Assembly: GCF_039541235.1 (NCBI RefSeq)
Contig: NZ_BAABFV010000001.1
Coordinates: 682,001-746,000, forward strand
Direction of reading: 5' to 3'
DNA length: 64,000 nucleotides
Source of the DNA: Kangiella marina
GTDB taxonomy: Bacteria > Pseudomonadota > Gammaproteobacteria > Enterobacterales > Kangiellaceae
Of the stretch, positions 17,054 to 25,274 are shown piece by piece. Both the position numbers and the translations under genes were made by a program. Position 1 is the first letter of the stretch, and each line of letters opens with the position of its first letter. The notes beneath the pieces are model-generated. The model was not told the origin of the DNA. It saw only the letters and a list, made by a program, of their open reading frames with translations, and searched no databases.

Positions 17054-17124
17054 GGTTGTGTTGGTCTTCCCCAGCAGTTATCCCAAAACTCAAAGTCCAT
17101 ACGACCTCTAACAGTTGGTCAAAA

Positions 17125-18243
17125 TTACTTAAATAAGTCTTGCTTTGATGAACGATGGATCAGCTTTGTCAGTAATTTTTCAACGCCTCGTGACAAACTG
17201 ACCGATAAACGTTCGCTGATTGGCTTTTTGATATTGTACTTAACCGCATACACATCTTTGTCTTTAAGCGCTGTCATGATCCAGTCATCACTGGTACCTA
17301 ACGCATCGACCAAGCCCAGCTCTTTCGCCTGAGACCCATACCAATGTTCACCGGTAGCAACTTTGTCCAAGTCTAGCTGAGGGCGATTTTGATTGATAAA
17401 GGACTTAAACAGCACATGCGTCTCTTCTAGGTCCTCTTTAAACTTATCACGCCCATGCGAAGTATTTTCTCCGAACATGGTTAAAGTTCGTTTATAGTCC
17501 CCTGCGGTATGCTGCTCGTAATCCACATTGGCTTTTTTCAATAAGCGGTGAAAGTTAGGCAACTCAGCGACAACTCCTATCGAACCAATAACGGCAAAAG
17601 GTGCTGCTGTAATATTATCGCCAACACAAGCCATCATATAACCGCCGCTGGCTGCAACCTCATCCACCGCTATCGTCAGCTCATAACCCGCTTGACGTAC
17701 ACGTTGTAATTGTGAGGCTGCTAAACCATAGGAATGCACCATTCCGCCGGGGCTTTTAAGGCGCACCATTACTTCATCGCCTTTATTTGCCGCTGATAAA
17801 ATGGCTGTTATTTCTTCACGCATTGATTCGACGTCACTTGCCTCAACATCGCCATCGAAGTCGATCACATACACTCTCGCCTTGTCATCAGCAGACGGCG
17901 TACTCTCTTCACGAGTGTCATCCGTTTCGGTGGAATTAGTATTTTGCTCAGATTTTTTCTTCGCTTTTAGCTGCTGTTTTTCTTCTTTGTCTTTTTTCTT
18001 ATCGTCTTGTTTTTCTTGCTTCAGCGCTTGCTTGAATTGATGTTTAGACATCACCTCATTTTTTATCGCTTGGCTATGATCCTTAATCGTTTCACCAAGA
18101 TTGGTCACTCTTATTTCTCCACGCGTAGCGGGGTGCTGCCTATGCCCAGCATTAATAATCATGGCCAAAATCACAATAATGCCAACAATAATAGTAGCCG
18201 TTTTAAGTAAAAACAAACCGTATTCAGCGATAAACTCTATCAT
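17125..18243 (-). CDS. sohB: Probable inner membrane protease SohB (S49 family)
   Basis: A 372-residue S49 peptidase. An N-terminal membrane segment (LFLLKTATIIVGIIVILAMII) anchors it. A lysine/glutamate-rich linker (about residues 65-110) leads to the protease domain, with the nucleophile Ser in VAASGGYMMAC and the general-base Lys in GDYKRTLTMFGE. The ATG at 18243 has an AAGGG ribosome site; a TTG 12 nt upstream is possible. SohB is related to signal peptide peptidase SppA, and the catalytic domain is expected to be periplasmic. It ends 24 nt before the start of the tpm locus on the same strand. Confidence 0.93.
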   Translation of the reverse strand: MIEFIAEYGLFLLKTATIIVGIIVILAMIINAGHRQHPATRGEIRVTNLGETIKDHSQAIKNEVMSKHQFKQALKQEKQDDKKKDKEEKQQLKAKKKSEQNTNSTETDDTREESTPSADDKARVYVIDFDGDVEASDVESMREEITAILSAANKGDEVMVRLKSPGGMVHSYGLAASQLQRVRQAGYELTIAVDEVAASGGYMMACVGDNITAAPFAVIGSIGVVAELPNFHRLLKKANVDYEQHTAGDYKRTLTMFGENTSHGRDKFKEDLEETHVLFKSFINQNRPQLDLDKVATGEHWYGSQAKELGLVDALGTSDDWIMTALKDKDVYAVKYNIKKPISERLSVSLSRGVEKLLTKLIHRSSKQDLFK

Positions 18244-18356
18244 AGTACCCTTCAATCAATGCTCGCCATAAACCCCGAAAGTCTTAGCGAAACCATAATG
18301 TAAGCAGTGATTCTACTGCAATTTTAGGCAAATTGGATCAGAAACCGTCGCCCATA

Positions 18357-18384
18357 AAAAAAGCCCTCGAAGTGAGGGCTTTTC
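18357..18384 (-). terminator. Terminator of the VolA-like lipase gene
   Basis: AGCCCTC (18362-18368) pairs with GAGGGCT (18374-18380). On the minus strand it is followed by seven T residues, about 35 nt after the stop codon. Confidence 0.85.
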
Positions 18385-18418
18385 ATCCTAATGGATAAGC
18401 GCTTACGGTTCAATCAGC

Positions 18419-20569
18419 TTAGGGTTCAATTAGCGATGGATCCGTAATTTCAATCAGAACACCACCTGACGCTATAAACTTCGCGATAGCGTTCTGAATC
18501 AGGGTTGTCTGATCGATGAACTGAGTTGCTCCGCCAGGGCCCGCAGGCGTCAAAGGCGTTGCGTGGGTACCTGTAGATACCTTAATAGAGCCACGAGACT
18601 GCTGAGCGGTATCTGTCACCACAGGAAGGCCATATAAAGCCGCGTGAGGTGTATTACCCGCTAAAGGCGCACCACTAACAGTATTCGTCACAACCGTATC
18701 GCCTTGAACTTGAATACCCAGTGTAGGCTTGTTGTTTGCAATCGCGATCGCCGCATAGTTCACAGGATCTGCTGAGTCGACCACTGTTTGCGCTGCAAAC
18801 ATGAATGGCGCTAACACCTCTGGAACAAAGGCTGGGTCATCAACTGCAACGCCTGTTGAAGCTGAAAGACCGCCGCGAATTACTGGGCCAAACGTTGGCG
18901 AACCGTTCAATAACTGAGCGATGCTTCCTGATGTTGTCGCTAAAACGCCCTGTTGAACATTCGCGGACAGAGCCATATAGTCAGAACCTACGATTCCCCC
19001 TAACGAATGACCAAAGAAGCTGATGCTTGAAGCATCAAAGTCCGCCATCGTATCGCCATCAACATCCATATTGCCAATCTCAGCTTCTAACGCTAACAAA
19101 TCAAGTACGCCCTGACGCACGTTGTCACGAGATACTAATAGGTTTTGTAAGTTGATAAAGTGAGCGCCGGACTCATCAACCATACCGTCTTGACCTGGCT
19201 GACTCGAAGCATTCACCACGTAATCCACACCGAAAGTACGCTCACGAGTAGCACCAGGAGAGTAACCTTCAAAGATACCAATAAGTCCGCCACTTGCCTG
19301 CTGTAAACCTAGGTGTACTTGGTTATCCTCGGCAATACCGTGTAACGGTAAATCCATAGCAACAACAGCCGTACAAGCGCTTGCCATAGTATCAGCGATA
19401 CCTAACATCGCTGTACGATCACTCGTGATACCGTGTTGGAAAATCATCACAGGATACGGCTTTGGACATGCCGTGTTCTTAGGCAATGACACCAATAAAG
19501 GAACGGATTCTTCACCCGTTTTTCGTGGCAAAGGGTTTGCATAAGTAATGTTGCCACCGGCAAATGGGTTAGCCATAAAGCCACCCTGACCGTCTGGAAC
19601 CATATCCGCACCCACCCACTGTGAATTTAGTGGTGCAATTGGATTTTCCATTGAAGGCGCTGACAATAAATAAGGCAATGAAAACTGACCTTTGTATAAA
19701 TTCGCTGCACCAATACCAGTGAAAGGAGTGGTGTCCGTCATTAAGCTTGAAAAGCTCGACGCGCCAGCCGTTGCCAAAGGAGAGTCTACATATAAACCTT
19801 TAGAGGCAACCAAAGAGTTCGAAACTGACTGCACCGTAAATTGATAAGCAAGAACCACGTCCTCACGAACAACACCAGCACCTTCTGCAGCCGCTAACAT
19901 GGCGTTAACTAATTGACGCACAGGCTCTAAACCAGAGGTAGGTGCGCCAGATGGAATCGGGTCAGTAGACTTAGCGATTGTAAACTGAGAGTCTGAGATA
20001 GTGGCATTACCATTTACATCAGTAATCCCATTAGTGACAACAACCATATAGCTCGCTTGTGGCTCTAAAGGCGCTAATGGCACAACACCGATAGCAGCTG
20101 GACCATTAGGCACTGCTACAAACTGACTGCCAGCGGCTAATTCTGCCTCAACACCGGTAACCGGACCTGTTGGGCCTGGGATACCTGGAGCAACTTCACC
20201 GCGCGCAGTGGTGACTTTAAAGACACGAACATTTTGGCCTGGTGCAATAGAGCTTGCGTCAATAGCACCACGGAACTCAATGTTAAACGGCGCATGAGTT
20301 GACCAACCATCAAGTCCGCTGACAGCGTTTTGAGGGTCAGACATATCCGTTGGGTCTTGTGTTGGGATATTTAGCGTTAAATCAGCTGAGCCACTGAATA
20401 ACAAATCGTTTGGGACTGGGATTTCACCATCCCCAGGAGCATAGACTGGAGCAACAAATTTTGTACTACCATCGCCAGAGCCGGGTACTTTTGGTTCGGC
20501 AGGCCCATCACTACACGCAGTCAGCACGAGGCTACTGATTAGCGCGACTCCGTAAAATGCTTTTTTCAT
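18419..20569 (-). CDS. VolA/Pla-1/cef-family extracellular lysophospholipase lipoprotein
   Basis: A 716-residue lipoprotein; the signal MKKAFYGVALISSLVLTAC has a lipobox with Cys at 19. A Gly/Pro/Ser-rich stretch and an N-terminal Ig-like part (EFRGAIDASSIAPGQNVRVF) precede an alpha/beta hydrolase domain with the elbow FFGHSLGGIVG. HGIT (IFQHGITSDRTAML) is the oxyanion-side motif. VolA in Vibrio is a surface lysophospholipase that releases fatty acids for uptake. Here the gene lies directly downstream of fadR, and a FadR-like box lies between them, which supports a lipid-scavenging role. Shine-Dalgarno GGAG precedes the ATG. Confidence 0.88.
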   Translation of the reverse strand: MKKAFYGVALISSLVLTACSDGPAEPKVPGSGDGSTKFVAPVYAPGDGEIPVPNDLLFSGSADLTLNIPTQDPTDMSDPQNAVSGLDGWSTHAPFNIEFRGAIDASSIAPGQNVRVFKVTTARGEVAPGIPGPTGPVTGVEAELAAGSQFVAVPNGPAAIGVVPLAPLEPQASYMVVVTNGITDVNGNATISDSQFTIAKSTDPIPSGAPTSGLEPVRQLVNAMLAAAEGAGVVREDVVLAYQFTVQSVSNSLVASKGLYVDSPLATAGASSFSSLMTDTTPFTGIGAANLYKGQFSLPYLLSAPSMENPIAPLNSQWVGADMVPDGQGGFMANPFAGGNITYANPLPRKTGEESVPLLVSLPKNTACPKPYPVMIFQHGITSDRTAMLGIADTMASACTAVVAMDLPLHGIAEDNQVHLGLQQASGGLIGIFEGYSPGATRERTFGVDYVVNASSQPGQDGMVDESGAHFINLQNLLVSRDNVRQGVLDLLALEAEIGNMDVDGDTMADFDASSISFFGHSLGGIVGSDYMALSANVQQGVLATTSGSIAQLLNGSPTFGPVIRGGLSASTGVAVDDPAFVPEVLAPFMFAAQTVVDSADPVNYAAIAIANNKPTLGIQVQGDTVVTNTVSGAPLAGNTPHAALYGLPVVTDTAQQSRGSIKVSTGTHATPLTPAGPGGATQFIDQTTLIQNAIAKFIASGGVLIEITDPSLIEP

Positions 20570-20670
20570 TTCTAACTCCCGTTTTGGTGAAACGTTTTAT
20601 ACGGTTTTAAACCGATAGTTATGTTTATATAAAATTGCTTTAATCCTACTCTGTAAAGCCCCCTATTGGC

Positions 20671-20687
20671 AAGTGGACTTACCAGCT
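20671..20687 (-). promoter_or_regulatory. Candidate FadR box upstream of the lipase gene
   Basis: AGCTGGTAAGTCCACTT (minus strand) agrees with most defined positions of the FadR consensus ANCTGGTCNGACNAGNT. It lies just after the fadR stop codon and about 100 bp before the lipase start. Mismatches in the second half make this tentative. Confidence 0.35.
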
Positions 20688-20692
20688 GGACA

Positions 20693-21412
20693 TTAACCGA
20701 TTTCGCTAAAGGACTTCATTTCCCCTTTAGCTTTGCTCCATAAGTCACCGCTCTGATGCCCGTAATCCCATAAGATTTCTACGACTTTATCGGCGTCCCT
20801 ATCCTTAATTGCGGCTGAAAGTTGGCGGTAATAATTGTGAGCAAGTCGACGTGTTTGCTCCCAGCCAAAATAGAAGCGTCCTATTTTGTAATAAATAGCT
20901 TCAAAGCCATTCAGCATCAATGTGTAGATAGGGTTGCCTGAAGCGCGCGTTGCTGAGTGGTGAAAGTGCCAATCAAAATCAATATACGCTTCGGCGGTAT
21001 TGGCGACACTACTGAGGCCTTCCAATACTTCGAGTAACTTTTCAGGATCATTCTTAACCGCATCTCGTAAGAAGATGCTGGCTATTGAAGTTCGCGCTCG
21101 CAGCAAATTATCAGCCAGCGTCATGGAACCAGCATCATCCAGTGTCACCAAGGTATCAAGAACATTTAATGTCGCTGACTGCCAGATATCATTCACTTTG
21201 GTTGGTTTACCATGTTGAATGGTTAGCCATCCATCACGCGCTAGGCGCTGCAAGACTTCACGTAACGTGGTTCGAGTGACCCCAATAATTTCTGCCAACT
21301 CTCTTTCAGCTGGTAAAATAGAGCCTGCAGGAAACTTGCCATTCCAAATAGACTCAACAATGTATTGCTCAGCAAATGCAGCTGGCGTTAGTGCTTTAGC
21401 TGTAGAAGCCAT
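20693..21412 (-). CDS. fadR: Fatty acid metabolism transcriptional regulator FadR
   Basis: A 239-residue GntR-family regulator. The N-terminal winged helix (KALTPAAFAEQYIVESIWNGKFPAG, ELAEIIGVTRTTLREVLQRLARDGWLTIQHGKPTKV) matches FadR closely, including the TTLREVLQRLARDGWL recognition helix. The C-terminal all-alpha acyl-CoA-binding domain contains DNLLRARTSIASIFLRDA and HHSATRASGNPIYTLMLNG. FadR represses beta-oxidation and activates unsaturated fatty acid synthesis, and is released by long-chain acyl-CoA. A possible self-binding site, AACTGGTAAGAGGTCAA, lies at 21444-21460. It is followed by the VolA-like lipase gene on the same strand. Confidence 0.93.
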   Translation of the reverse strand: MASTAKALTPAAFAEQYIVESIWNGKFPAGSILPAERELAEIIGVTRTTLREVLQRLARDGWLTIQHGKPTKVNDIWQSATLNVLDTLVTLDDAGSMTLADNLLRARTSIASIFLRDAVKNDPEKLLEVLEGLSSVANTAEAYIDFDWHFHHSATRASGNPIYTLMLNGFEAIYYKIGRFYFGWEQTRRLAHNYYRQLSAAIKDRDADKVVEILWDYGHQSGDLWSKAKGEMKSFSEIG

Positions 21413-21629
21413 CAGCCGTCCCCGTTTAATTTAGTATTGAAATAACTGGTAAGAGGTCAACTCTCACCTCGTTTTTAGCATATAGCGTGAATATTTTCCA
21501 GCAACAACAATAAATTGTTACTCCAGTAGGCCTTGGGTGTCCCTGCTCGGGCTTATCTAGCTCTTTTAAAGGCTTATTCTTTATTTATGCAATCGATGTA
21601 AAATACCCTAAAAAACAACAAAGATAAAC

Positions 21630-21712
21630 CCTGATACAGTAAGGGTGCCAGCTCGATTCAAGCTGACCGTCAAGGCCTCCAACCCGAGGCTGAGCAACCC
21701 TGACGCGTTAGA
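21630..21712. other. Possible structured RNA (three-way junction) between fadR and the mrp operon
   Basis: AGGGTGC pairs with GCAACCCT (one bulged A), and two 5-bp hairpins lie inside: CAGCT/AGCTG and GCCTC/GAGGC. The result is a three-way-junction fold on either strand. It sits in the 344-bp stretch between fadR and the mrp terminator, where no convincing gene is seen. No known riboswitch consensus was recognised. Confidence 0.3.
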
Positions 21713-21715
21713 TAT

Positions 21716-21742
21716 AAAAAAAGCTGACCGAAGCCAGCTTTT
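21716..21742 (-). terminator. Terminator of the mrp operon
   Basis: On the minus strand a 7-bp stem (AGCTGGC/GTCAGCT, with one G-U pair) is capped by a TTCG tetraloop and followed by TTTTTTT. It is 15-40 nt past the last mrp gene. Confidence 0.85.
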
Positions 21743-21756
21743 ATTCATGAGTACAT

Positions 21757-23451
21757 CTACCAAAAACTCAGTATCAAAAATACCGCCAATAAGATACTGA
21801 CCCAAATCACCATACTACCTGATAGTTGTGTTCTAGATAGAATACCGTCTGGCTCATGACGCGCTACTAAACCAAGCACTCCATTCACGCCACGCATAAA
21901 GACGCCTCGAACAGCTCTATCGGCAGCCCAGAACATAGCAAAGAACGGTGTTAAGATTGCCGGGAATAATCGACGGTAGAACCAATCGATATCCAAGTTA
22001 ACTGACGGCAACTCTGGTGGATACATGTTCTTCAAGTTCAGCCAGACAAAGGCCAACGCTGAGAAGAACAACAACTGTGTCTGTGTCAGAACGTGCGTCG
22101 CATCGTAAGGGTTATAGCCCGTATCGAATGGTAACAGGCTATACAGAGCCTGTGGATAAACACCTATCGCAACACACAATACAGCCGCAATGCTCATCGC
22201 GAACAACATGTTCTTCGGTGGCTCGGAGGTCCGAATACCGGAATCATGCGCAAAGAATGCAAAGTACGGAATCTTGATACCCGCATGGTGGAATACGCCT
22301 GCCGCCGAGAACAGCAACAGTAACCAAGCCCAACCATAACCGTTGTTTAGCGCTGCCGACATGACCATCGACTTACTGACAAAGCCGCTAAACAGTGGGA
22401 ATGCAGAAATCGAAGCGGCACCAACCATACATAAGATCGCGGTTTTAGGCATGGTTTTATACAAGCCACCCAGTCGCGAACCGTCGATTTTGCCGGTCAT
22501 GTGTAAGACGGCTCCCATCGACATGAACAACAGACCTTTAAACAGGATGTCGTTGAAAGCGTGAGATACGGCACCGTTGACTGCCAAGGCAGTACCGATA
22601 CCAATACCCACCACCATAAAACCAATCTGGTTGATCATGCTGTAAGCCAACACGCGGCGTAAATCGTTTTCGATCACCGCGAAGAAAATTGGGAAACACG
22701 CCATGATAACGCCGATATAAACCAACAGCTCTGTACCAGGGTAAGCGCGAGCTAAAGAATAAACCGCCACTTTCGTGGTGAAGGCGCTTAAGAAAACCGT
22801 ACCCGTTGGCGTCGCTTCTGGATAAGCATCGGTTAACCAATTGTGTAACATTGGGAAGGCACACTTGATACCAAAGGCGATAAAGATTAACCAGCTTGCG
22901 GTATCGTTCAGCCCAATAAACTCGAAGTTAATCGACTGGTGCTTATAAGCATAGAAAACGATGCCTACCAATAAAACCACACCCGACAAGACTTGAATGA
23001 TTAAATAACGGAGACCCGCAATATAAGCGCGCTCTGTGCGGCGAGCCCAGATCAAGAAGACTGAGGTAACGGCTAGTAGCTCCCAGAAGATAAATAGAGT
23101 GATCAAATCCCCTGCAAACACCGCTCCAATCGCACTACCGGCATAGAGTAAACCACTGACTTGCTGTAGCGTGTCTTTAACGTGCAGAGCGAACAGCATG
23201 CAAATAAAGGCTGCTATGTGGAAAATATAACCAAATAGTAAGCTGAGCTTATCAACCTCAAAAACTTCGAGTTCAAAGTTCAAGAAACTAAAGCTTAGTA
23301 CAGTACCCACTGGCACCGTCAGTAAATGCAAGCCGCTCAAGACTGGTGTAATCAATAACACCGCCTGACGAACCTTTCCGGTAGTGACTAAAGCAATCAG
23401 CGCACCGATAAAAAATGGTACAAACACTGGTAACTCAGGCATCCACATCAT
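21757..23451 (-). CDS. Mrp-type cation/proton antiporter, third NuoL/M/N-like subunit (MrpD-like)
   Basis: A 564-residue polytopic membrane protein of the proton-translocating antiporter family shared with complex I NuoL/M/N. Typical segments are FIFWELLAVTSVFLIW with the TM5 Glu, GLRYLIIQVLSGVVLL, IKCAFPMLHNWLTDAYPEA with the TM7 Lys, and NDLRRVLAYSMINQIGFMVVG. The C-terminus is longer than MrpD and ends with an extra helix, as in MrpA/NuoL-like relatives. It is the last gene of the operon and overlaps the preceding small gene by 17 nt. Shine-Dalgarno AAGGAGG stands just before tandem ATGs. It is one of three such subunits here. Confidence 0.88.
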   Translation of the reverse strand: MMWMPELPVFVPFFIGALIALVTTGKVRQAVLLITPVLSGLHLLTVPVGTVLSFSFLNFELEVFEVDKLSLLFGYIFHIAAFICMLFALHVKDTLQQVSGLLYAGSAIGAVFAGDLITLFIFWELLAVTSVFLIWARRTERAYIAGLRYLIIQVLSGVVLLVGIVFYAYKHQSINFEFIGLNDTASWLIFIAFGIKCAFPMLHNWLTDAYPEATPTGTVFLSAFTTKVAVYSLARAYPGTELLVYIGVIMACFPIFFAVIENDLRRVLAYSMINQIGFMVVGIGIGTALAVNGAVSHAFNDILFKGLLFMSMGAVLHMTGKIDGSRLGGLYKTMPKTAILCMVGAASISAFPLFSGFVSKSMVMSAALNNGYGWAWLLLLFSAAGVFHHAGIKIPYFAFFAHDSGIRTSEPPKNMLFAMSIAAVLCVAIGVYPQALYSLLPFDTGYNPYDATHVLTQTQLLFFSALAFVWLNLKNMYPPELPSVNLDIDWFYRRLFPAILTPFFAMFWAADRAVRGVFMRGVNGVLGLVARHEPDGILSRTQLSGSMVIWVSILLAVFLILSFW

Positions 23452-23779
23452 GGCCTCCTTGCGCTTGCTCAGCTTCTGTCTGCTTTTTGTTCGCTGGCTT
23501 AGGGTGTTGCTTGCTTTCTAACTTGTCGTAGTAATCTTCGTCACGCATTAAAAAGGTTCTCATCCACTTAGCGACCAACACCAACACAACACAGCCCACA
23601 AAACCATAGATTGGGTAAAAGCCAAACAGCTCTTCCCACGAATGGTAAATGTGACGGTGAATCACAAATTCTAGTAAAACCAATACCGCACAGCAGGCAT
23701 ACACAATATACAGCAAACGTTTGACGTTTTTAGGATTATCAAATAAGTACTGTTTCTCGTTATCGTTTTGCTTATCCAT
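23435..23779 (-). CDS. Small membrane protein embedded in the mrp operon
   Basis: About 114 residues from an ATG at 23779 with a strong ribosome site (GGAGGGACTA). Two hydrophobic segments, LLYIVYACCAVLVLLEFVI and YPIYGFVGCVVLVLVAKWM, are separated by a short loop, HRHIYHSWEELFGF. A charged C-terminal tail follows, rich in Lys, Gln and Glu and ending GHDVDA. It overlaps the genes on both sides (8 and 17 nt), so it is translationally coupled within the antiporter operon and is probably an accessory subunit. It is not one of the canonical MrpA-G subunits. Function unknown. Confidence 0.8.
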   Translation of the reverse strand: MDKQNDNEKQYLFDNPKNVKRLLYIVYACCAVLVLLEFVIHRHIYHSWEELFGFYPIYGFVGCVVLVLVAKWMRTFLMRDEDYYDKLESKQHPKPANKKQTEAEQAQGGHDVDA

Positions 23780-25274
23780 TAGTCCCTCCAGCGACGCTTG
23801 CAAGCGACTCAGCTAAGCCATAGAAAACTTGAGGCCAGAAAAAGAAAACCATTGTCATAATCGCAGTCATACTCAATGCTAATAAACTGGGCCAAGGGGC
23901 TTCTTTGATTTGGTCACGTTGAATAGTTACCACACTACGCTCGCCATCAAAGAAAGCGCGTAATGGAATCGGCAACAAATAAGCGATATTTAACAATGAG
24001 CTGATCATCAAAATAATCATCACCGCTAACTGATCCGCCTCCAACGTCCCCATGAATAAATACCATTTGCTCCACATACCCGCAGCTGGCGGTAAACCAA
24101 TAATACTCATGCTGCCGATAAAGAACGCAATCATGGTAATCGGCATGGATTTACCAAGACCACGCATGTCACTGATCTCCGTTTTGTGCGCAGCGACCAT
24201 AATCGCACCCGCACAGAAGAATAACGTGATCTTACCGAAAGCATGGGCCACGATATGCAACGCACCGCCTAAAACACCCGCCTGGGTTGCTAACAAAGCA
24301 CCAATGGTGATGTAACCTAGCTGGCCTACCGTTGAGTAGGCTAAACGCTTTTTTAAGTTATCTTGGCGCATCGCCACCAGCGAGGCTAATAACACACCTG
24401 CCGTGGCCAAATACAACAACCAATCGGTCACGGCTAAATCAGCCAATAAGTCGATACCAAAAATATAGACACAGACTTTCAGAATGGTAAACACGCCGGC
24501 TTTAACCACCGCTACTGCATGTAATAAAGCACTAACCGGTGTCGGCGCTACCATTGCAGCTGGTAGCCAACGATGGAAAGGCATCACAGCGGCTTTACCG
24601 ATACCAAAGATAAACAGTACCAAGAGCACCGACAACACTGTTTTGGAAGTCGTGTCGTCAAACACACCACCCGCAGTAAAGGCTAAGGTTCCGGTTTCAC
24701 TCCAAGTGCCGATAATCGCGAATAGGAAGAATAGAATCGAGGTCGACAATAAGATCGACAAGTAAACGCGTCCACCATGGCGGGCTTTGTCTGTACCCGC
24801 GTGAGTGACTAGCGGATAGGTTGAAAGCGTCAACACTTCATAGAATACGAACAGCGTGAACAAGTTATCGGCAAAGGCCAAGCCCATCACGCCTGAAATC
24901 GCGATCGCGAAGCAGCAGTAGAATCGTGTTTGATTCGCTTCACCATGGCCACGCATGTAGCCTATGGCGTAAATTGACGTCACTAACCACAAAGAGCCTG
25001 CAACTAAGCTGAACAATACACCCAGAGGCTCAGCTCGAAACGCTATGTCCAAGCCAGGCATCAACTCCCACCAATGAACATATGGCGCTTCTCCAGCGTC
25101 AAAACCTTGGTAGAAAGCGATAACCGCGATTAACAAAAGCGCACCGACAATCAAGGTCGCTGCTTCTCGTAGATTTGGTTTTTTATGGAACAGTAGAATC
25201 CCGGGAATCGCCAATAACGGCAAAACAATGATCCACTGCATCAATACGTCTTGTGTCATCATTGCCCCTTTCAT
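23772..25274 (-). CDS. Mrp-type antiporter, second NuoM/MrpD-like subunit
   Basis: A 500-residue polytopic protein of the NuoL/M/N family. Landmarks are LFTLFVFYEVLTLSTYPLV with the conserved TM5 Glu, GIGKAAVMPFHRWLPAAMVAPTPVSALLHA with the TM7 Lys and HRW loop, and KKRLAYSTVGQLGYITIGAL. The ATG overlaps the preceding mrpD stop (ATGA). It differs enough from the upstream MrpD to be a distinct subunit rather than a recent duplicate. It is expected to form part of the proton- or cation-conducting arm of the complex in the inner membrane. Confidence 0.88.
   Translation of the reverse strand: MKGAMMTQDVLMQWIIVLPLLAIPGILLFHKKPNLREAATLIVGALLLIAVIAFYQGFDAGEAPYVHWWELMPGLDIAFRAEPLGVLFSLVAGSLWLVTSIYAIGYMRGHGEANQTRFYCCFAIAISGVMGLAFADNLFTLFVFYEVLTLSTYPLVTHAGTDKARHGGRVYLSILLSTSILFFLFAIIGTWSETGTLAFTAGGVFDDTTSKTVLSVLLVLFIFGIGKAAVMPFHRWLPAAMVAPTPVSALLHAVAVVKAGVFTILKVCVYIFGIDLLADLAVTDWLLYLATAGVLLASLVAMRQDNLKKRLAYSTVGQLGYITIGALLATQAGVLGGALHIVAHAFGKITLFFCAGAIMVAAHKTEISDMRGLGKSMPITMIAFFIGSMSIIGLPPAAGMWSKWYLFMGTLEADQLAVMIILMISSLLNIAYLLPIPLRAFFDGERSVVTIQRDQIKEAPWPSLLALSMTAIMTMVFFFWPQVFYGLAESLASVAGGTNG

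Larger units (their letters stand above)
16242..17100 (-). pseudogene. tpm: Thiopurine S-methyltransferase (tpm) disrupted by an 84-bp insert and 124-bp duplication
   Basis: The 5' part (17100 to 16900) begins MDFEFWDNCWGRPTQPFHLT with a good ribosome site GAGGT, as a TPMT should (an FW..xW motif near the start). It leaves frame after LDLNFLASQ into KSDRSHVVL-stop. The 3' part (16859 to 16242) is a 205-residue frame with the remaining SAM-binding region (LLPLCGKTLDLNFLASQGINAVGVEF, DLWCADFFEL, FDRAALVALPEE). Its only start codon is a TTG inside the insert, without a ribosome site. Removing one 208-bp unit restores a single 216-codon frame. The 205-residue product would lack the N-terminal FW motif, so activity is doubtful. 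Confidence 0.75.

Noticed and set aside
16900..17100. A 66-residue independent small protein
   Set aside because: It is the 5' end of tpm interrupted by the 84-bp insert; its first residues fit the missing N-terminus of the downstream frame and its last nine come from the insert.
21608..21805. Possible 65-residue gene downstream of the mrp operon
   Set aside because: It overlaps the end of the last mrp gene and reads through the operon's intrinsic terminator; no ribosome site.
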